Origin: Panaeolus papilionaceus
Taxonomy: Eukaryota > Basidiomycota > Agaricomycetes > Agaricales
Direction: 5' to 3'
Length of the DNA: 64,000 nucleotides
NCBI GenBank assembly: GCA_015501605.1
Contig: JADNRZ010000009.1
Coordinates: 744,001 to 808,000, forward strand
The notes beneath the pieces are model-generated. The model had not been told where the DNA came from. It was given only the letters and a program-made list of their open reading frames with translations, and searched no databases. Position numbers and translations under genes: made by a program. Below are positions 1-11,600 of this stretch, piece after piece (position 1 is the first letter of the stretch; each line of letters starts with the position of its first letter).

Positions 1-484
1 TTGAGACAAGTTGAATGTATAGCTTGGATTGATAGAAACGACGTCGACGCCGGGGAAAGTTTGGTTTTTGTCGCTTGGGATTCTTGATTTCTTGTTCTTG
101 TTGTTTAAGCGAACGATGAGCAACAATTTTTTATAAAAATTGGTTTCTGTTGTGCCACAAAGTTTGCCTAGACGAGACCAGCGGTCCTGCCGGTCTAGTT
201 AAGAAAAATATTAAAAGGGGAGGAGGAGGAGATGAAGGAGAGGGAGAGACGTTCAAATTTGATGATGACCGTTCAAAGTCAAAGTCAAAACTAACAAAAT
301 CACACAAACACCATTGAATCTGTCACACTCAATATTGTCACACGCTTGGTCCCATCTTTGATATCCATTCAATTATGCACAGGTCTTTGAAACTATTCCT
401 CCTTGATCCGTTGTTTCATCTTGATTTGTTCATTTGGGTACAGGTACTTGTATGACTAGTAGTGACTACTTGCGTGGATATCGG
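1..484. other. intergenic, no gene seen
   Basis: No open frame with family resemblance is visible. There is a purine-rich patch near 215-250. This is the 3' flank of the minus-strand gene that ends at 485. Confidence 0.5.
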
Positions 485-1243
485 TTACTTCCAATCATAA
501 ACAATTCCAGGTCGCATACCCCACGGATTGTCCTTGTAAATGTCCAAATAAGAATACGCATCAGTCTTGAACAATATCTCTTTTCGCACTCCAATACGCA
601 GTAGCTCTCGTCGTAGCTCTACCACTGAGCGTTCATCTGTGTAGTTTTCAACCCATACACAAATCACATTTTGTTTGAAACCACGCCGAGGGGTAGTACG
701 AACGTTGGCGCATTGAGCTCTTCCATCAACGCAAACCAAGTTCACAACCTTGGCCCACAATTCATCCACTTTGCTGACTGGAACAAAAATAACCCATTTT
801 CCTGTGAGAACACTATGTTCCCTCGAAATTGCGTCCACAGACTCGGGAGTGACATTGTTGGATTCGATGAGGGATTTAAAAGACTCCATCATGGCTGTCA
901 AATTAGATGCCTCGAGACCAAGGCGCAACTGTGGGTCTTTGAATTTCGTGACGCAAATGAAATGATCGGGGAGTAGTGGTGTGGAGCTGGGAGGATAACG
1001 CTGAAGGAATTTGTGAATGTTTTCCGCCGTATTGTTTTCCTGAGTGCCATGAAATATTATGCTCTCTTTAGGGATGGATGGTCTGGGTGGTCGGTACGGC
1101 TGGCTTTGATCCACAGCCCGCGTTATTATGGTCGGAGATATAGGAGCGGCACTACGATCTGCACCGTCCAAGACAGGCTCATTGATGACATCCCCATCTG
1201 AGCCGTCTATGATCAAGATATCGATTTCAGCCTTTCCGTCCAT
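485..1243 (-). CDS. DUF1917/Bles03 (C11orf68)-like protein, copy 1
   Basis: Single-exon gene of 252 residues. The first about 65 residues are acidic and poorly ordered. The rest resembles the DUF1917 family (human C11orf68/Bles03), which has an eIF4E-like fold. Visible family-like blocks are a FLQRYPPS block near residue 80, a GKWVIF block near 148, a DELWAKVVNLVC block near 160, a VICVWV block near 193, and the C-terminal YLDIYKDNPWG. The molecular role of the family is not well defined; a cap- or RNA-binding role is only suggested by the fold. The next gene is a clear paralogue on the same strand, so this is a tandem duplication. The start is the first in-frame ATG, with a TATAAAT about 64 bases upstream. 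Family assignment is from motif memory and is fairly, not fully, certain. Confidence 0.75.
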   Translation of the reverse strand: MDGKAEIDILIIDGSDGDVINEPVLDGADRSAAPISPTIITRAVDQSQPYRPPRPSIPKESIIFHGTQENNTAENIHKFLQRYPPSSTPLLPDHFICVTKFKDPQLRLGLEASNLTAMMESFKSLIESNNVTPESVDAISREHSVLTGKWVIFVPVSKVDELWAKVVNLVCVDGRAQCANVRTTPRRGFKQNVICVWVENYTDERSVVELRRELLRIGVRKEILFKTDAYSYLDIYKDNPWGMRPGIVYDWK

Positions 1244-1306
1244 CTTTCTGAGTTAACGGTGGAAGAGATGAAGAATGGAAAGCTTCACTGAAAACGCAGT
1301 GACGGG

Positions 1307-1313
1307 ATTTATA
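1307..1313 (-). promoter_or_regulatory. TATA box of DUF1917 copy 1
   Basis: TATAAAT on the minus strand, about 64 bases before the ATG at 1243. The paralogue has the same heptamer at nearly the same distance, which supports a real core promoter. Confidence 0.5.
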
Positions 1314-1685
1314 CTAGGAGATCATCACACCTTATCAAACTAGAAGATAGACGCGCAAGAACAAGAGATGATCGCCACTCGAGCTCGTAAAATGTGGACA
1401 CCCTGCAATTTCACAATGTAAGAAATTCGGTGGTTTTCGCTTTGCTAGAGCACAGAGAGCATCTGAGACCTTATTAAGCGCCGTTCGATTCAATGCAGTA
1501 GCATCAATTAGCCCATCAAATATTTGCGAACATATCAAGTTACAGGATGCGATACAACTGCCGTTCTCTCTGCCACCATAATCAACACTGACATGGCGTT
1601 GCGGACGAAGGACACTGAACCTAGTAGGATCACATCAGTACCCAGATTTTGCCTCTCTCCGAATCCTCCAACTATACTCACCAAT
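1314..1685. other. intergenic between the tandem paralogues
   Basis: Only short, non-homologous open frames are present. It holds the upstream region of copy 1 and the 3' flank of copy 2. Confidence 0.45.
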
Positions 1686-2438
1686 TTATTCATAATAAAT
1701 ACTCGGCGGAAATCCCCATGGATTGTCCGTGTATATATCAAGGTACGTATAAGCATCTGGCTTAAGCCCAATGCGTTTGCGGATCCCTAGGAAACGCAGG
1801 AACCGCCGCAGTGCTTTGACCGATGCCTTATCTGTGCAGTCGTCAACCCATACACAGATGACATGCGCTTTTGTTGGGTCAGGCGAAAGTACCGTAGAAA
1901 CGTTGGCAATCTGCGACTTGCGATGAACACAGACCAAGTCGACAATCTTGGCCCAAAGAGCATCTATCTTGTCTGGAGTGGTGAATATCATCCATTTTGC
2001 ACTGAGCACTTTGTGCTCTTTTGAGATCTGAGCAATAGAGTGTGCAGTGACGTTGTTGTTATCGACCAGTAACTTGAAAGATTCGACCAATGCATTGACG
2101 CTGGTGTCGTCATTCCCAGCCAACCCCACTTCTGGGTCGTTGTATCTGTGGACAAGGATAAAATCACCGTACGGTAGTGGAGTGCGACTTGGAGGCCATC
2201 TCTGAAGAAACTTCTGAATGTTCTCTTTTGAAAAGTTTTGGTCGGTACAGTTGAACACCAGCTCGCCGGGTTGAGTTGGCTTTGGCACCCATCGATCCTC
2301 GGTCAAATCGAACTTGTAGTCGGTAGTTGGCGCACGATAACGACGATAAGACGTATTCGAATCTCCATTCTTGGTACCTGAGGACTCTACAGATTCTGAT
2401 TTGTCGAGTTGTAAGCTGTTAGCATCCCCTGCATCCAT
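1686..2438 (-). CDS. DUF1917/Bles03-like protein, copy 2
   Basis: Single-exon gene of 250 residues, paralogous to the gene at 485-1243. Shared blocks include FLQRWPPSRTPL near residue 80, a VTAHSIAQISKEHKVLSAKW-like segment near 135-155, DALWAKIVDLVCV near 163, HVICVWVDDCTDKASV near 195-210, and YLDIYTDNPWG at the C-terminus. The N-terminal about 55 residues are unlike copy 1 and low in complexity, so the conserved eIF4E-like part starts near residue 60. Same strand and similar length indicate tandem duplication followed by divergence. The upstream region is shared with the V-ATPase proteolipid gene, transcribed the other way. Function is unknown beyond the family. Confidence 0.75.
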   Translation of the reverse strand: MDAGDANSLQLDKSESVESSGTKNGDSNTSYRRYRAPTTDYKFDLTEDRWVPKPTQPGELVFNCTDQNFSKENIQKFLQRWPPSRTPLPYGDFILVHRYNDPEVGLAGNDDTSVNALVESFKLLVDNNNVTAHSIAQISKEHKVLSAKWMIFTTPDKIDALWAKIVDLVCVHRKSQIANVSTVLSPDPTKAHVICVWVDDCTDKASVKALRRFLRFLGIRKRIGLKPDAYTYLDIYTDNPWGFPPSIYYE

Positions 2439-2829
2439 GTTTATGGTAATGAAAGTAAGGGATGAAGATTAGAGTTCAAGGTTATTTCTGTCGAAGCATT
2501 TATATTGAGGACGTGCCGTGCCGAAATGTGGAAGTTGGAAGTTAATTAAGTAAGGGTCCCTTACACAGCATACCTCATGTACAGTTCAATAAAGTAGCGA
2601 CTCTATAGGTGTTAACTGCGAAACTGCGTCTGCTGCGTTGTTGAAACCGAGATGCGCTGCGGGCATGAGAGATGGAGAGTCGGAGTTTAAAATTTCGGTA
2701 ACTAGCGAAGCTGTGCTTGGCGGTTGGCTTGATTTGGCGGCTACGTCTGTCTTCTCCAACCCCTCCTTCAAAGCTCTTTGCTCAGACTTTGCTTAATTCC
2801 TGTTCCCCCCTTCTTTTCAAACTACCATC
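2439..2829. promoter_or_regulatory. divergent promoter, DUF1917 copy 2 / V-ATPase c
   Basis: A 391-base gap between divergent start codons. It carries the minus-strand TATA box and, on the plus side, a pyrimidine-rich tract just before the V-ATPase ATG, as is common at highly expressed fungal genes. Confidence 0.45.
2498..2504 (-). promoter_or_regulatory. TATA box of DUF1917 copy 2
   Basis: TATAAAT on the minus strand about 60 bases before the ATG at 2438, matching the position of the box in copy 1. Confidence 0.5.
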
Positions 2830-3874
2830 ATGTCCGACATTTGCCCAGTTTACGCCCCTTTCTTCAGCGCCATGGTCAGTATATTCTTCTCAACATCGTA
2901 TTGTACAACTTGGAGCTCAATGGTTCGTTTTTTCCCGACAGGGCTGCACATGCGCTATCGTCTTCACTTGTAAGTCGTCAACGAGACGCCATATGACACG
3001 CTTGAAATAGCGCATATAACTCACTTTTAACCCCTTCTGTGTCCAAAAGGCATCGGTGCTAGGTTCGTACCTTCTTCGGGCCACGTCTTTGTGCGGGAGT
3101 TTGGCTCACAACAGCTTTCATGTTCCTTCAACGCGCTTTGAATAAACAGTTATGGCACAGCAAAATCCGGTGTTGGCATCGCAGCGATGTCAGTTCTCCG
3201 GCCTGACCTCATGATGAAGTCGGTCGTCCCAGTTATCATGGCTGGTATCATTGCTGTGAGTCACCACCGCCTGTCCTCTCTATGCGCGCAGCCCTTCCCC
3301 AAAGGTCTGCGGATACTCTTTACGTGTTACTAAACCAAACGCCTTCCTTCCCTGTACAGATTTACGGACTCGTCGTTTCAGTGCTCATCTCCTCTGACTG
3401 TGCGTCATTCCACAATATGACATCCGTTTTGTTCTCCTAACACAATTCCGATTTAGTGGCCGTCAAGATGTCATTGGCAAAAGGTTTCACTCAACTCGGT
3501 GCTGGTCTTTCCGTCGGTCTCGCTGGTCTCGCCGCTGGTTTCGCTGTTGGTATTGTTGGTGATGCCGGTGTTCGTGGTTCCGCTCAGCAACCCAGGCTCT
3601 TCGTCGGCATGGTAAGTTCAGCTATTTGATGAAGGATTAACGGCGATTTAATGCATATATGCAGATTCTTATTCTCATTTTCGCCGAAGTCTTGGGTCTC
3701 TACGGTATGTTACTCCATTTAACCTTTACAACCCCTGTGCGGTCACTGATAATTCCGTCTTCTTCAGGTCTCATTGTCGCACTGATCATGAACACGAAGT
3801 CTAACGACATGAAGGTTGGTCGTCTATTTAGCACGTGCCACCTTAACTTTACTCACCCTCTTCATTAGTGTTAG
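2830..3874 (+). CDS. V-type H+-ATPase proteolipid subunit c
   Basis: Membrane rotor subunit of the vacuolar proton pump. Seven or eight exons join into a protein of about 160 residues, the usual size. It begins [17 protein letters not shown], continues through [19 protein letters not shown] and [17 protein letters not shown], then [20 protein letters not shown] and [19 protein letters not shown], and ends [21 protein letters not shown]. Four hydrophobic helices are visible. The proton-carrying glutamate lies in [12 protein letters not shown] near residue 137. The last exon codes only a cysteine and the stop, after a short terminal intron. All joins keep frame. The protein is nearly invariant among fungi, so the call is very safe. 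Confidence 0.96.
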
Positions 3875-5288
3875 TCACTGGCAACCCATCACAACACTTG
3901 GGATCCTTTGATTGGACAGGGGAGGGCCAAATAGCAGAGGATACAAGACGTCTATTATACCAAATATTTTCTTGCCGCATCACGTCTGGGTGGCACCGGG
4001 ACTTTATTGCTCGACCGTAACTCGTATTCTTTACCATTCTAATTCGAAATCACCTCAAATGCTTTATCACTGCCCGTATGATGAGCACCATTTCCCCCGT
4101 AACCACTGTAACTACTCCATTCCTTCGATACATTGGACTTTCTAGTTTGCGAGCTATAGAAGACGGTGTCCTACCCTTTTGCTTTTACCTCTGTTCATGC
4201 GGTTTTTTGTTGTTTTATTGAAGGACTACCTAGGTGTTGTCATATGTGGCTCCTTAATTTATTCCCTCCATGATGTGAATCTGTATGGCTTCAGATCGAA
4301 GTCAGCCAAGGTTACTCGTAAGCCAGCTGAAAGGCTTGTTTTGGGTGTTCAACATGAAAGGTAATGAAATGAGGGAAACGAAAAGAGAAGCCATCTGACC
4401 CAACATATAGGCTTGATTCCGGTTGTGAGTGGGGCCGATGTTTTCATTTGCGAGGGTGAGAAAATGACAACGAATCCAGCTTGTTTCTTGATCTCAACAC
4501 TAATCGCGAAAATGCATGTTCATTGACCTTCTTCATGTCCGCTATGCTGTTCGTGAACTTGCACATGGTATTTGGAGTACATGGCACAAGGAGATTCATC
4601 TTAATTCATTCGAAACTTAATTGCGACTATGGCCGTCGTACTCAAATCCCATTCTCCTATTTGTAAACTCAAGCTGCAGGTCTGTTCGGTGCGCATCTGT
4701 TCCACATATCACATTTTGTAAGTACCCTTTCGACAAGTATGGACGAAAATAATTTAACCTGTTCGATAGGTATTTTGTGCGATCATGTCGTTTACTATGC
4801 CCATAATAAATGACACTCTTTTGGGCCCGGATTATGGGCAAAAATAGTGAACTACCTGACACTGTGCAACACCACAGCAAGAGTTTCAGACATGGCTGGC
4901 TGGCTGGAGTCAGAGAATTCAATTTCTTGGACATATCTTCACGGCCCCGACTTACAGACAATTACTATCGGATCACCTGTGGCTATTGTAGACTGCAAGG
5001 CCTTGGACTGGCAGAAATGGCCTACCCGAGACGAAGGTGTTTCCATCGTTCTTGGCGCTGACGCACTACACGGGCAGATACCTGACATACGTAGTCTATG
5101 TTAACTCGAAGAAGTTTTGAGCCAAGACGCTGCGTAGTCAGCCCGTTTATTGACCATGATATGGCGCCTTTTTTAGACGACTTCGTGTGTCGGAGATGAG
5201 TATCAAGTTTCGGAAGACTTTTTTGGCCTTGAACGGCTTCTCGTGAATCACTAATCTTCAACTTCTCGCAATAGAGGGATGATTACCT
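3875..5288. other. intergenic, nothing recognised
   Basis: The first about 250 bases are probably the 3' untranslated region of the V-ATPase gene. The remainder has only short, conflicting open frames on both strands. I looked here for the missing Rossmann-fold N-terminus of the next gene (a GATGYIGG-type motif) and did not find it in any frame. Confidence 0.4.
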
Positions 5289-6347
5289 GCAGACAAAGCA
5301 GACAAACTGCATGCCCTGGGGATAAAGACTATAATTGGCCCTTACAAGGCCGACGACTTGACTTTCCTCAAAGAAGCAGCAGCCAGTGCGGACGTCATTT
5401 TTGCAATTGTAAGGGATACCAATGGAAGTAACGTCGTCGTTCTGATTGTTTTTTTTCGCAATAATAGGATGATTCTGATACCCTACCTCCTGCATTGGCA
5501 ATTCTGGAGGGCATCAAACAACGCTACGAGGCAACTGGAGTCAAGCCCACTTTGATTCACACCGTGAGTACAAATACTCCTCTCTTGCTTATGTCTTCAA
5601 CTCATCATTACGATTTGTACCATAGTCTGGATGTGGTAGGGAATATCGCTGTAACACTCTGACTTCGACCGTAATTGGTTTACCAGCTATTGTTATGGAT
5701 GACGCCCGGGGCATGCACTCTGACCATGTCATGTACAGCGACCTGGACGTTGAGAAACTCGACGCTCTCCCTGACACTGCTTGCCATCGTAATGTCGACA
5801 GACCGTTAATTGAAGCTGAAGAAGAAGGATATGTTTCGACCTATCTCATTACTCCAGGTTCGTCAGCTCGTCATACACTGTATATTGAAACGATATGGAT
5901 CGCGACCCCCCACAGGAACAATCTTCGGCCAGCCCAAAGGCAGAATTGTTGACCTGAATCTCAGCAACACGCGCAGCATGCAAATCCCATTTTTCGTAAA
6001 GCTGGCTCTTGCTCGTAAACGGGGAGGCTATATCGGAAAAGGCTTGAACGTCTGGCCAGCCGTGCACGTCAATGAAGGTCAGACATAAACTTCTGTCCAT
6101 TGCTACGACAGAGTTTAGTAACTATCTCTCCAAAGTTGTGGACCTTTTCATTATCCTCTTCGACACTGTGCGGTCGCAACCTGATAAAGTCGGGCACAGA
6201 AAAGAGGGATACTACTTCGCAGAGAACTTCCACTGTCCTACTCTTGAACTAACAGAGACCATCTCAAACACGTTGGCTGACCTCGCTGTCGGATCACAGA
6301 GAGAGCCAGATGCTCTTCCGGAAGAGGAGCTGATTTCCCTCATTGGA
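5289..6347 (+). pseudogene. NmrA-like NAD(P)-binding protein, ends missing
   Basis: Six exons with in-phase GT-AG introns give a clean NmrA-like/atypical SDR middle part. It reads ADKADKLHALGIKTIIGP, then ASADVIFAI, DDSDTLPPALAILEGIKQRY, VKPTLIHTSGCAIVMDDARG, YLITPGTIFGQP and WPAVHVNEVVDLFIIL. Proteins of this type start with a GATGYIGG nucleotide-binding motif about 45-50 residues before this point and carry about 40 more residues after LPEEELISLIG. Neither part can be found nearby. The exons that remain have no stops or shifts, so the loss looks like truncation at both ends, or an unusual gene whose outer exons I failed to see. If truncated, it should not bind NAD(P)H normally. Neighbours are unrelated. 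Confidence 0.5.
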
Positions 6348-7223
6348 GTACGCGTTATCCCGCCCGTAACTTCTTGTTATTCCGTATTCATTGGACCAAC
6401 ACGCCTGGTCTTAATTAAATAGCCGCCCATAGCGGATTTGCTGTGACATGTAATCGATAACTTTTCGATGGCGTGTGTCTCATTGCGAAGTGAGTGTTCG
6501 ATATCCATGAAACCTTGCTCTATGAGACAAATGCCCTGGGTCGATTCAAACAAAAAACCAGCAGGTATCGCTGACGGCGTCACGATTTGCGTTTCCACCA
6601 CCACATCCTTCTAGCCCATTGAACAACTCGAAATTTGACAATGTCGAAAGCTTTCGTCACAACTCAGCCCCGCCATGGTTATACAAAGGGTAGGCAGAGT
6701 AAAACCGTATTCAAACATTTGGCATTCTCATTGCAATTTGAATTCCAGAACACTTCTAGGGCGTCGCAATGCCTGCAAACGCCAACACGGAACATCAAGA
6801 TCAAACACAGAGGCTACGGAGTGGTGGTGCTGCATGCGCAGGGACATATTATTCAGGTTATGTGACCAAGATGTGACCTTGGCGCTAACAGGATTGTTGC
6901 ATTGGCATGTTGGATGCATTCGTCTGTTCTGGTAGTAGGCACACCGTAACTTGTTCTTCGATTCCTCATTGACGCATCGAATAGAGTGTTGCGAGGTGTG
7001 TGGTGGTGTTTTGAACACACAGGCGAGCCCCTCCATTGACCTAAACTAGGACATATGCGAGTGCATTGCCGACATAGTTTGTACGTCCGTTTGAGAAGTT
7101 TTAATAGCCTGCGGAGCTGACTGAGATTTTGTTAGGTTGTCCATGTGAATTAATGAGTTGCTGGTTGGCCATGGGGGGATTGGTAAAATGTGGAAAGATG
7201 GGATATATTTTGTACTAGAGGTA
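6348..7223. other. intergenic, nothing recognised
   Basis: Several overlapping short open frames on both strands, none resembling a known family. It separates the truncated NmrA-like gene from the convergent oxygenase. Confidence 0.4.
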
Positions 7224-8045
7224 TCATTGGAAAATTTCTTCAAACATGAAGTCGCTTCGCATTGTGTATTTCATGCCTTGCACAACTTCTTCTCCGCTGT
7301 GAATAAGCATCCGTTGCTGGAATATTAGGACCCTTCCCATCCTTGGCAAAACGTCGAGGTAATGCTTTTTGTCAGGTGTCCAGAATCGCGTTGCACCTCC
7401 GACTACATGCTGTCTGGGGTGGTATTCATCATCCGGATGAGATGTGTCTTTTGTTTGGCTATCCGAGTCCTCGCTGCCGTTGAGATAGATATGCAGAGTG
7501 ACAAAGGACTTTTGTTTGGTTCCACTTAAGGTGGTTAGATCATTCAACCCGTCGCAATGCTGCTTGAAGTAGTGGCCTGGTCCATATCGCAGAAAGCTTA
7601 GACGTGGATTTACGCTGTATAGTTGTCAACAAACGGAAAGCATATGTTTGGGCTGTCAGTGTAAATTCAATTACCCTGCTAATTTCCAAGTAGGGCCTTG
7701 TCTCCTCCCCCTTTTCCCCGTTATACCGTCCCAATGATCTCCAATAGCAATTTTACCGATTTGAGGTTCGACGAATGGCCTCAATTTTGCGTAGATCATG
7801 TTTGCAGTAGGTTCATCGAAAACCAAGACTCGGTCACTGTTTCTGAAGTTACTGTGCACGGTTTGCGATGGGCCTTCCGCACTCAATCCAGCAGGTATCC
7901 AGGGCCCACTTTGGGTGGCCAATGCTATCAGAGCAGAACACTCCTCTTCAGAAAAGATGTCATCTAGCACAGTAGCATAAAATCCAGAATAGACGCTACT
8001 GAGCGATGTTTCGGAAAAATCGAGAAGCTGCGTTACTGGAGCCAT
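7224..8045 (-). CDS. prolyl 4-hydroxylase-like 2OG-Fe(II) oxygenase
   Basis: Two exons with one intron near 7620-7675 give about 255 residues. The join reads GPTWKLAGVNPRLSFLRYGP, placing the catalytic core across the exons. Iron-binding residues of the double-stranded beta-helix are visible: HCDG (HxD) just after the join and IHSGEEV near the C-terminus, with the 2-oxoglutarate-contacting lysine in the following GMKYTMRSD. An EEECSALIALA segment near residue 30 is typical of fungal P4H-like oxygenases. There is no signal peptide, so it is probably cytosolic or nuclear and may act on a protein substrate. The start at 8045 has a good context (tcaacATGGct); an in-frame ATG at 8114 would add 23 residues. 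It shares a promoter region with the ABC transporter. Confidence 0.85.
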
Positions 8046-8644
8046 GTTGAAAGCTGGTAAAAGATTGAATGAAGACGCGTGAACAATGTGCGTATTGACA
8101 GTACCATGTAACACCGTTGTTCATTAACGCTTTCGTGACTCCAAAACTGACTCAGACTGACTCGCTTCAGGTTTTCGATACATCGATGTCAGCTGAATCC
8201 CCCTGAATCCCTTGACTGCGTCGGAACACATGCAAGCAACAAATACCCTTTAAACCAAACAAAATGAACCCCTTTTAGAAATCTTGAGCTGCTGGATGCT
8301 GGAACAGAGTTGCGCAAAACTTTCATTTGGATACCTCTTTAATTAACCAGAATTACCACGGTCAATTGAAGAGTTCAAGAGTTCTTTCTGGATTGATATC
8401 AGACACTATCACACCGGCACACGCTCATGGAGCTTCGTCTTTCAATTGTTGCAGGGTTTCGGCTTGTTCTGACCCATGATACCAGTAACTATAAAAAAAC
8501 ACGTCAAGTGTCGTAAAAATAATACTGCTAAGTAATGACATTGGCTGGGGAATTCCAATCTTATAGGCATTTTACGTATAAAGCTGGACATGTCATCGGT
8601 TCCTCTGAAATCGCACCTTCAGCTCGTCGTCGTGCTTGTGTGAA
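8046..8644. promoter_or_regulatory. divergent promoter, oxygenase / ABC transporter
   Basis: A 600-base gap between divergent starts with no coding signal. It may regulate both genes. No specific operator or clear TATA box was recognised. Confidence 0.35.
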
Positions 8645-11600
8645 ATGGACGATGCGTGGTCTGCTCAACTGCCTCTTCAAACAGCCCGACTGTACCCACC
8701 AGGCCTCTGGTTAGAGTATGCTTTCCAAGTTCCTCTCTTCGTGAAGGAAAAAACAGGCTAATATACTAGCAGATTCTTCAGAGATTCCATTCATTATCCG
8801 GCAATTACATCCGCCGTTGCCTTGCTGTTGCAGGCCTTGCTGTTCAGCCTCTTGTTCGTGAAGTGGCTTCGTTTCAAGCTCAAGGGTTCTTCGTGCACTG
8901 GCCACGGTGGTCTTATTACCTATTCCTCCTGGCTTCATAATCATGGGGGAGCAACGATCCTCAGTTTTAGGCTGACCCGATTGGCCGGTTGCGCATCGCT
9001 ACTTGGTCTCTCAGTTAAAACCCTTCTTGCCTGTCAACGAATTCAATGTTGGCAAACCACAGGTTGTTGGAGGGAGATATCTAACTGCCCAGAAATATAC
9101 ATGACGGCCACCTTTGTGAGGAATTCTAGACTATTTCAACTTGTATTTGACTGACGAAAACCTACCAAGGCATACACGACAATTTTGGCAACGTTGTCCT
9201 TGATATGTCCGTTGAAGAATTTACACTCGACGAGTCTAAATGTCGTTGTTCTTCTGTCAGCATTCACAACCTATGCCTACAGGGACATTTGGCCGCTGGC
9301 AACGTACGATTTGCCTCGCCTGGACGCATCAGAAGGAAATGACCTGTGGGTGAAAATAGGCCTCCTCCTTGTCACTGCAGTCATTGTCCCATTGTTTATC
9401 CCTCGCCGCTATATACCTGTGGACCCAAAGGTTAGGCAGCAGCAGCTAAAAATAGTCAAGTGCTCACCCTCAAATTTAGGACCCTATGGATGTAGCCAAC
9501 CCAGAGCAAACATGCTCCATTTTTGCACTCGCGGTTCACTCATACATCGATCCTGTTATTTTCCAGGGGGCACGAGTTTCTCATTTGCGTCCCGAGGATT
9601 TACCCCCGCTATCGGATTCCGATTGGTCCAAGAATCTAAAAGCAAGGGGCTTTCCGGTACGTTGTTGTCGAGGGCTTTCTAGGATTTTCTACACTCATCT
9701 CGCGTCTAAAGTATCTCGACCCCTTCGTTGGTGGTAAAAAGCGACATATATTTTTTGGGATTTTGAAAGTCTACCGTGAGTGTTTACATATGCTTATTTT
9801 CCCAATGTAATACACGATAACACCGTGATGCAGAAAAGGAGTTTATGGTAAATTCTGTGAACGTCATTGCCCAAGCTCTCTGTAGTTTTGCCTCCCCGCT
9901 GGGAATCAATCGTATTCTCGCGTCAGTTGTCTAGCCATGAATTTTTTTCAGACCATTGACGCGTATATCCTAGTTACATGGAAACTGGTGGAAAGTATGC
10001 CACAATGCGACCTTGGTTCTGGATTCTATGGATTGTTTTAGGCCCCGTTTTTCGCTCAACATTATTTCAGTGGTACATCTTCATCAGTACCAGGACTCTT
10101 GCGCGTACAGAAGGCCTCCTTACGCAACTCGTCTTCGAGCACAGTCTTCGCATTCGCTTAAAGTCTGAAAGCGCCCAACAGGACGCACCCCTCCCAGCGG
10201 ACGACAACGCATCCACAGTAGTAGGGACACCCGATTCAGCATCCATCGCTGAGGGCTCAGACCAGAAGACAAAGAAGCAGCCAACCTCCGACTCGGCATC
10301 CACTGTATCGGATGCAGGACCATCCAATGCAAGCGTACATACAACTGTCAGCAAAGGACAGGGAAAGAGTGCGACCACAGTACCCTCCCCAATCCCAAGT
10401 TCGAAGAAAAAGGCTTCGGATAACCTCATTGGAAAAATCAATAACCTGGTCACCACAGATCTCGGTAATATCGTCGATGGACGGGACTTTTTGTTCTTGA
10501 GTGAGCCTTTCCCCTTTTGTCATCATCACGAAGCTGAACATTTTCATAACGCAGTTTTGCTTGTTCCACTTCAAACAACCCTCTGCATATTCTTCTTGTA
10601 CCAGATCCTGGGATGGAGGTCAGTTTACGCCCGATACTTTGAATAAGAACCCCGACCTCATACATTAATCAGCTCATTCGTCGGTCTTGGTACTATGATA
10701 CTGCTATTCCCAATTCCTGGAATAATCGTCAAGAAAGTCCAGGAAGCACAGAGAACGCGAATGAAATATGTGGGTTGTTTTATGACCTCCCCTTCACTAT
10801 TATTACATATTGACACTGCAATCCAGACAGATGCCCGAGTCCAGGATGTAACAGAAGGTCAGGACACTACCTTTACGTCTGAGTGTCGAAACTGATAATG
10901 AGGTGAAGCCATGAGCATCTTGCGCATGGTCAAATTATTTGGTTGGGAAAACCGGGTCGCAGATCGAATTCAAGAGAAACGAGACGAAGAGCTTAAGTAC
11001 TTCCGGAGACTAAGGGTGAGTATTTTCACGTAATTTTCAACCATAGTCGTCTCATATTCCGTAGATATTGGAAGCTTGCAACGGAATCGTCAAGTACTGA
11101 GCTCACTTGGCTTCTCTATGATTTACTTACATACCCGCCTGATAATAGCTCTCTCATACCTACATTAACCATGGTAGCAACCTATGCCACATATACACTC
11201 ATCATGAAAGAAGACCTCAATGGTATGCTTTTGTGCACATGCGTTGTTGCTATCTGACGTCGTGATCCCACAGCTTCTAAAATATTCTCCAGCATCAGCG
11301 TGTTCGGAATTTTGCGTATGCAACTGAACCGTATATCATACCAGACCACAACGCTCATTCAAGGTTAGGATAGGAACGTTATTACTAAAAGAGTCGGCCC
11401 TCACAAATACGCATTTTACAGCCAAGGTTTCCCTTGATCGAGTTAACAGTTTCTTGAATGAAACGGAGCTGCTAGACTCATATAAGGCCTTGGTCAGCTC
11501 GTCTCCTGATCTGTTGCCAGCCAATCAGAATTACCACGGCGGTGTTATAGGATTCAAAGATGCGTCATTTTCGTGGTTGGATGACCCATCGGATGGTTCA

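Noticed and set aside
10067..10456. 129-residue minus-strand frame
   Set aside because: Antisense shadow of the Ser-rich insertion in the ABC transporter.
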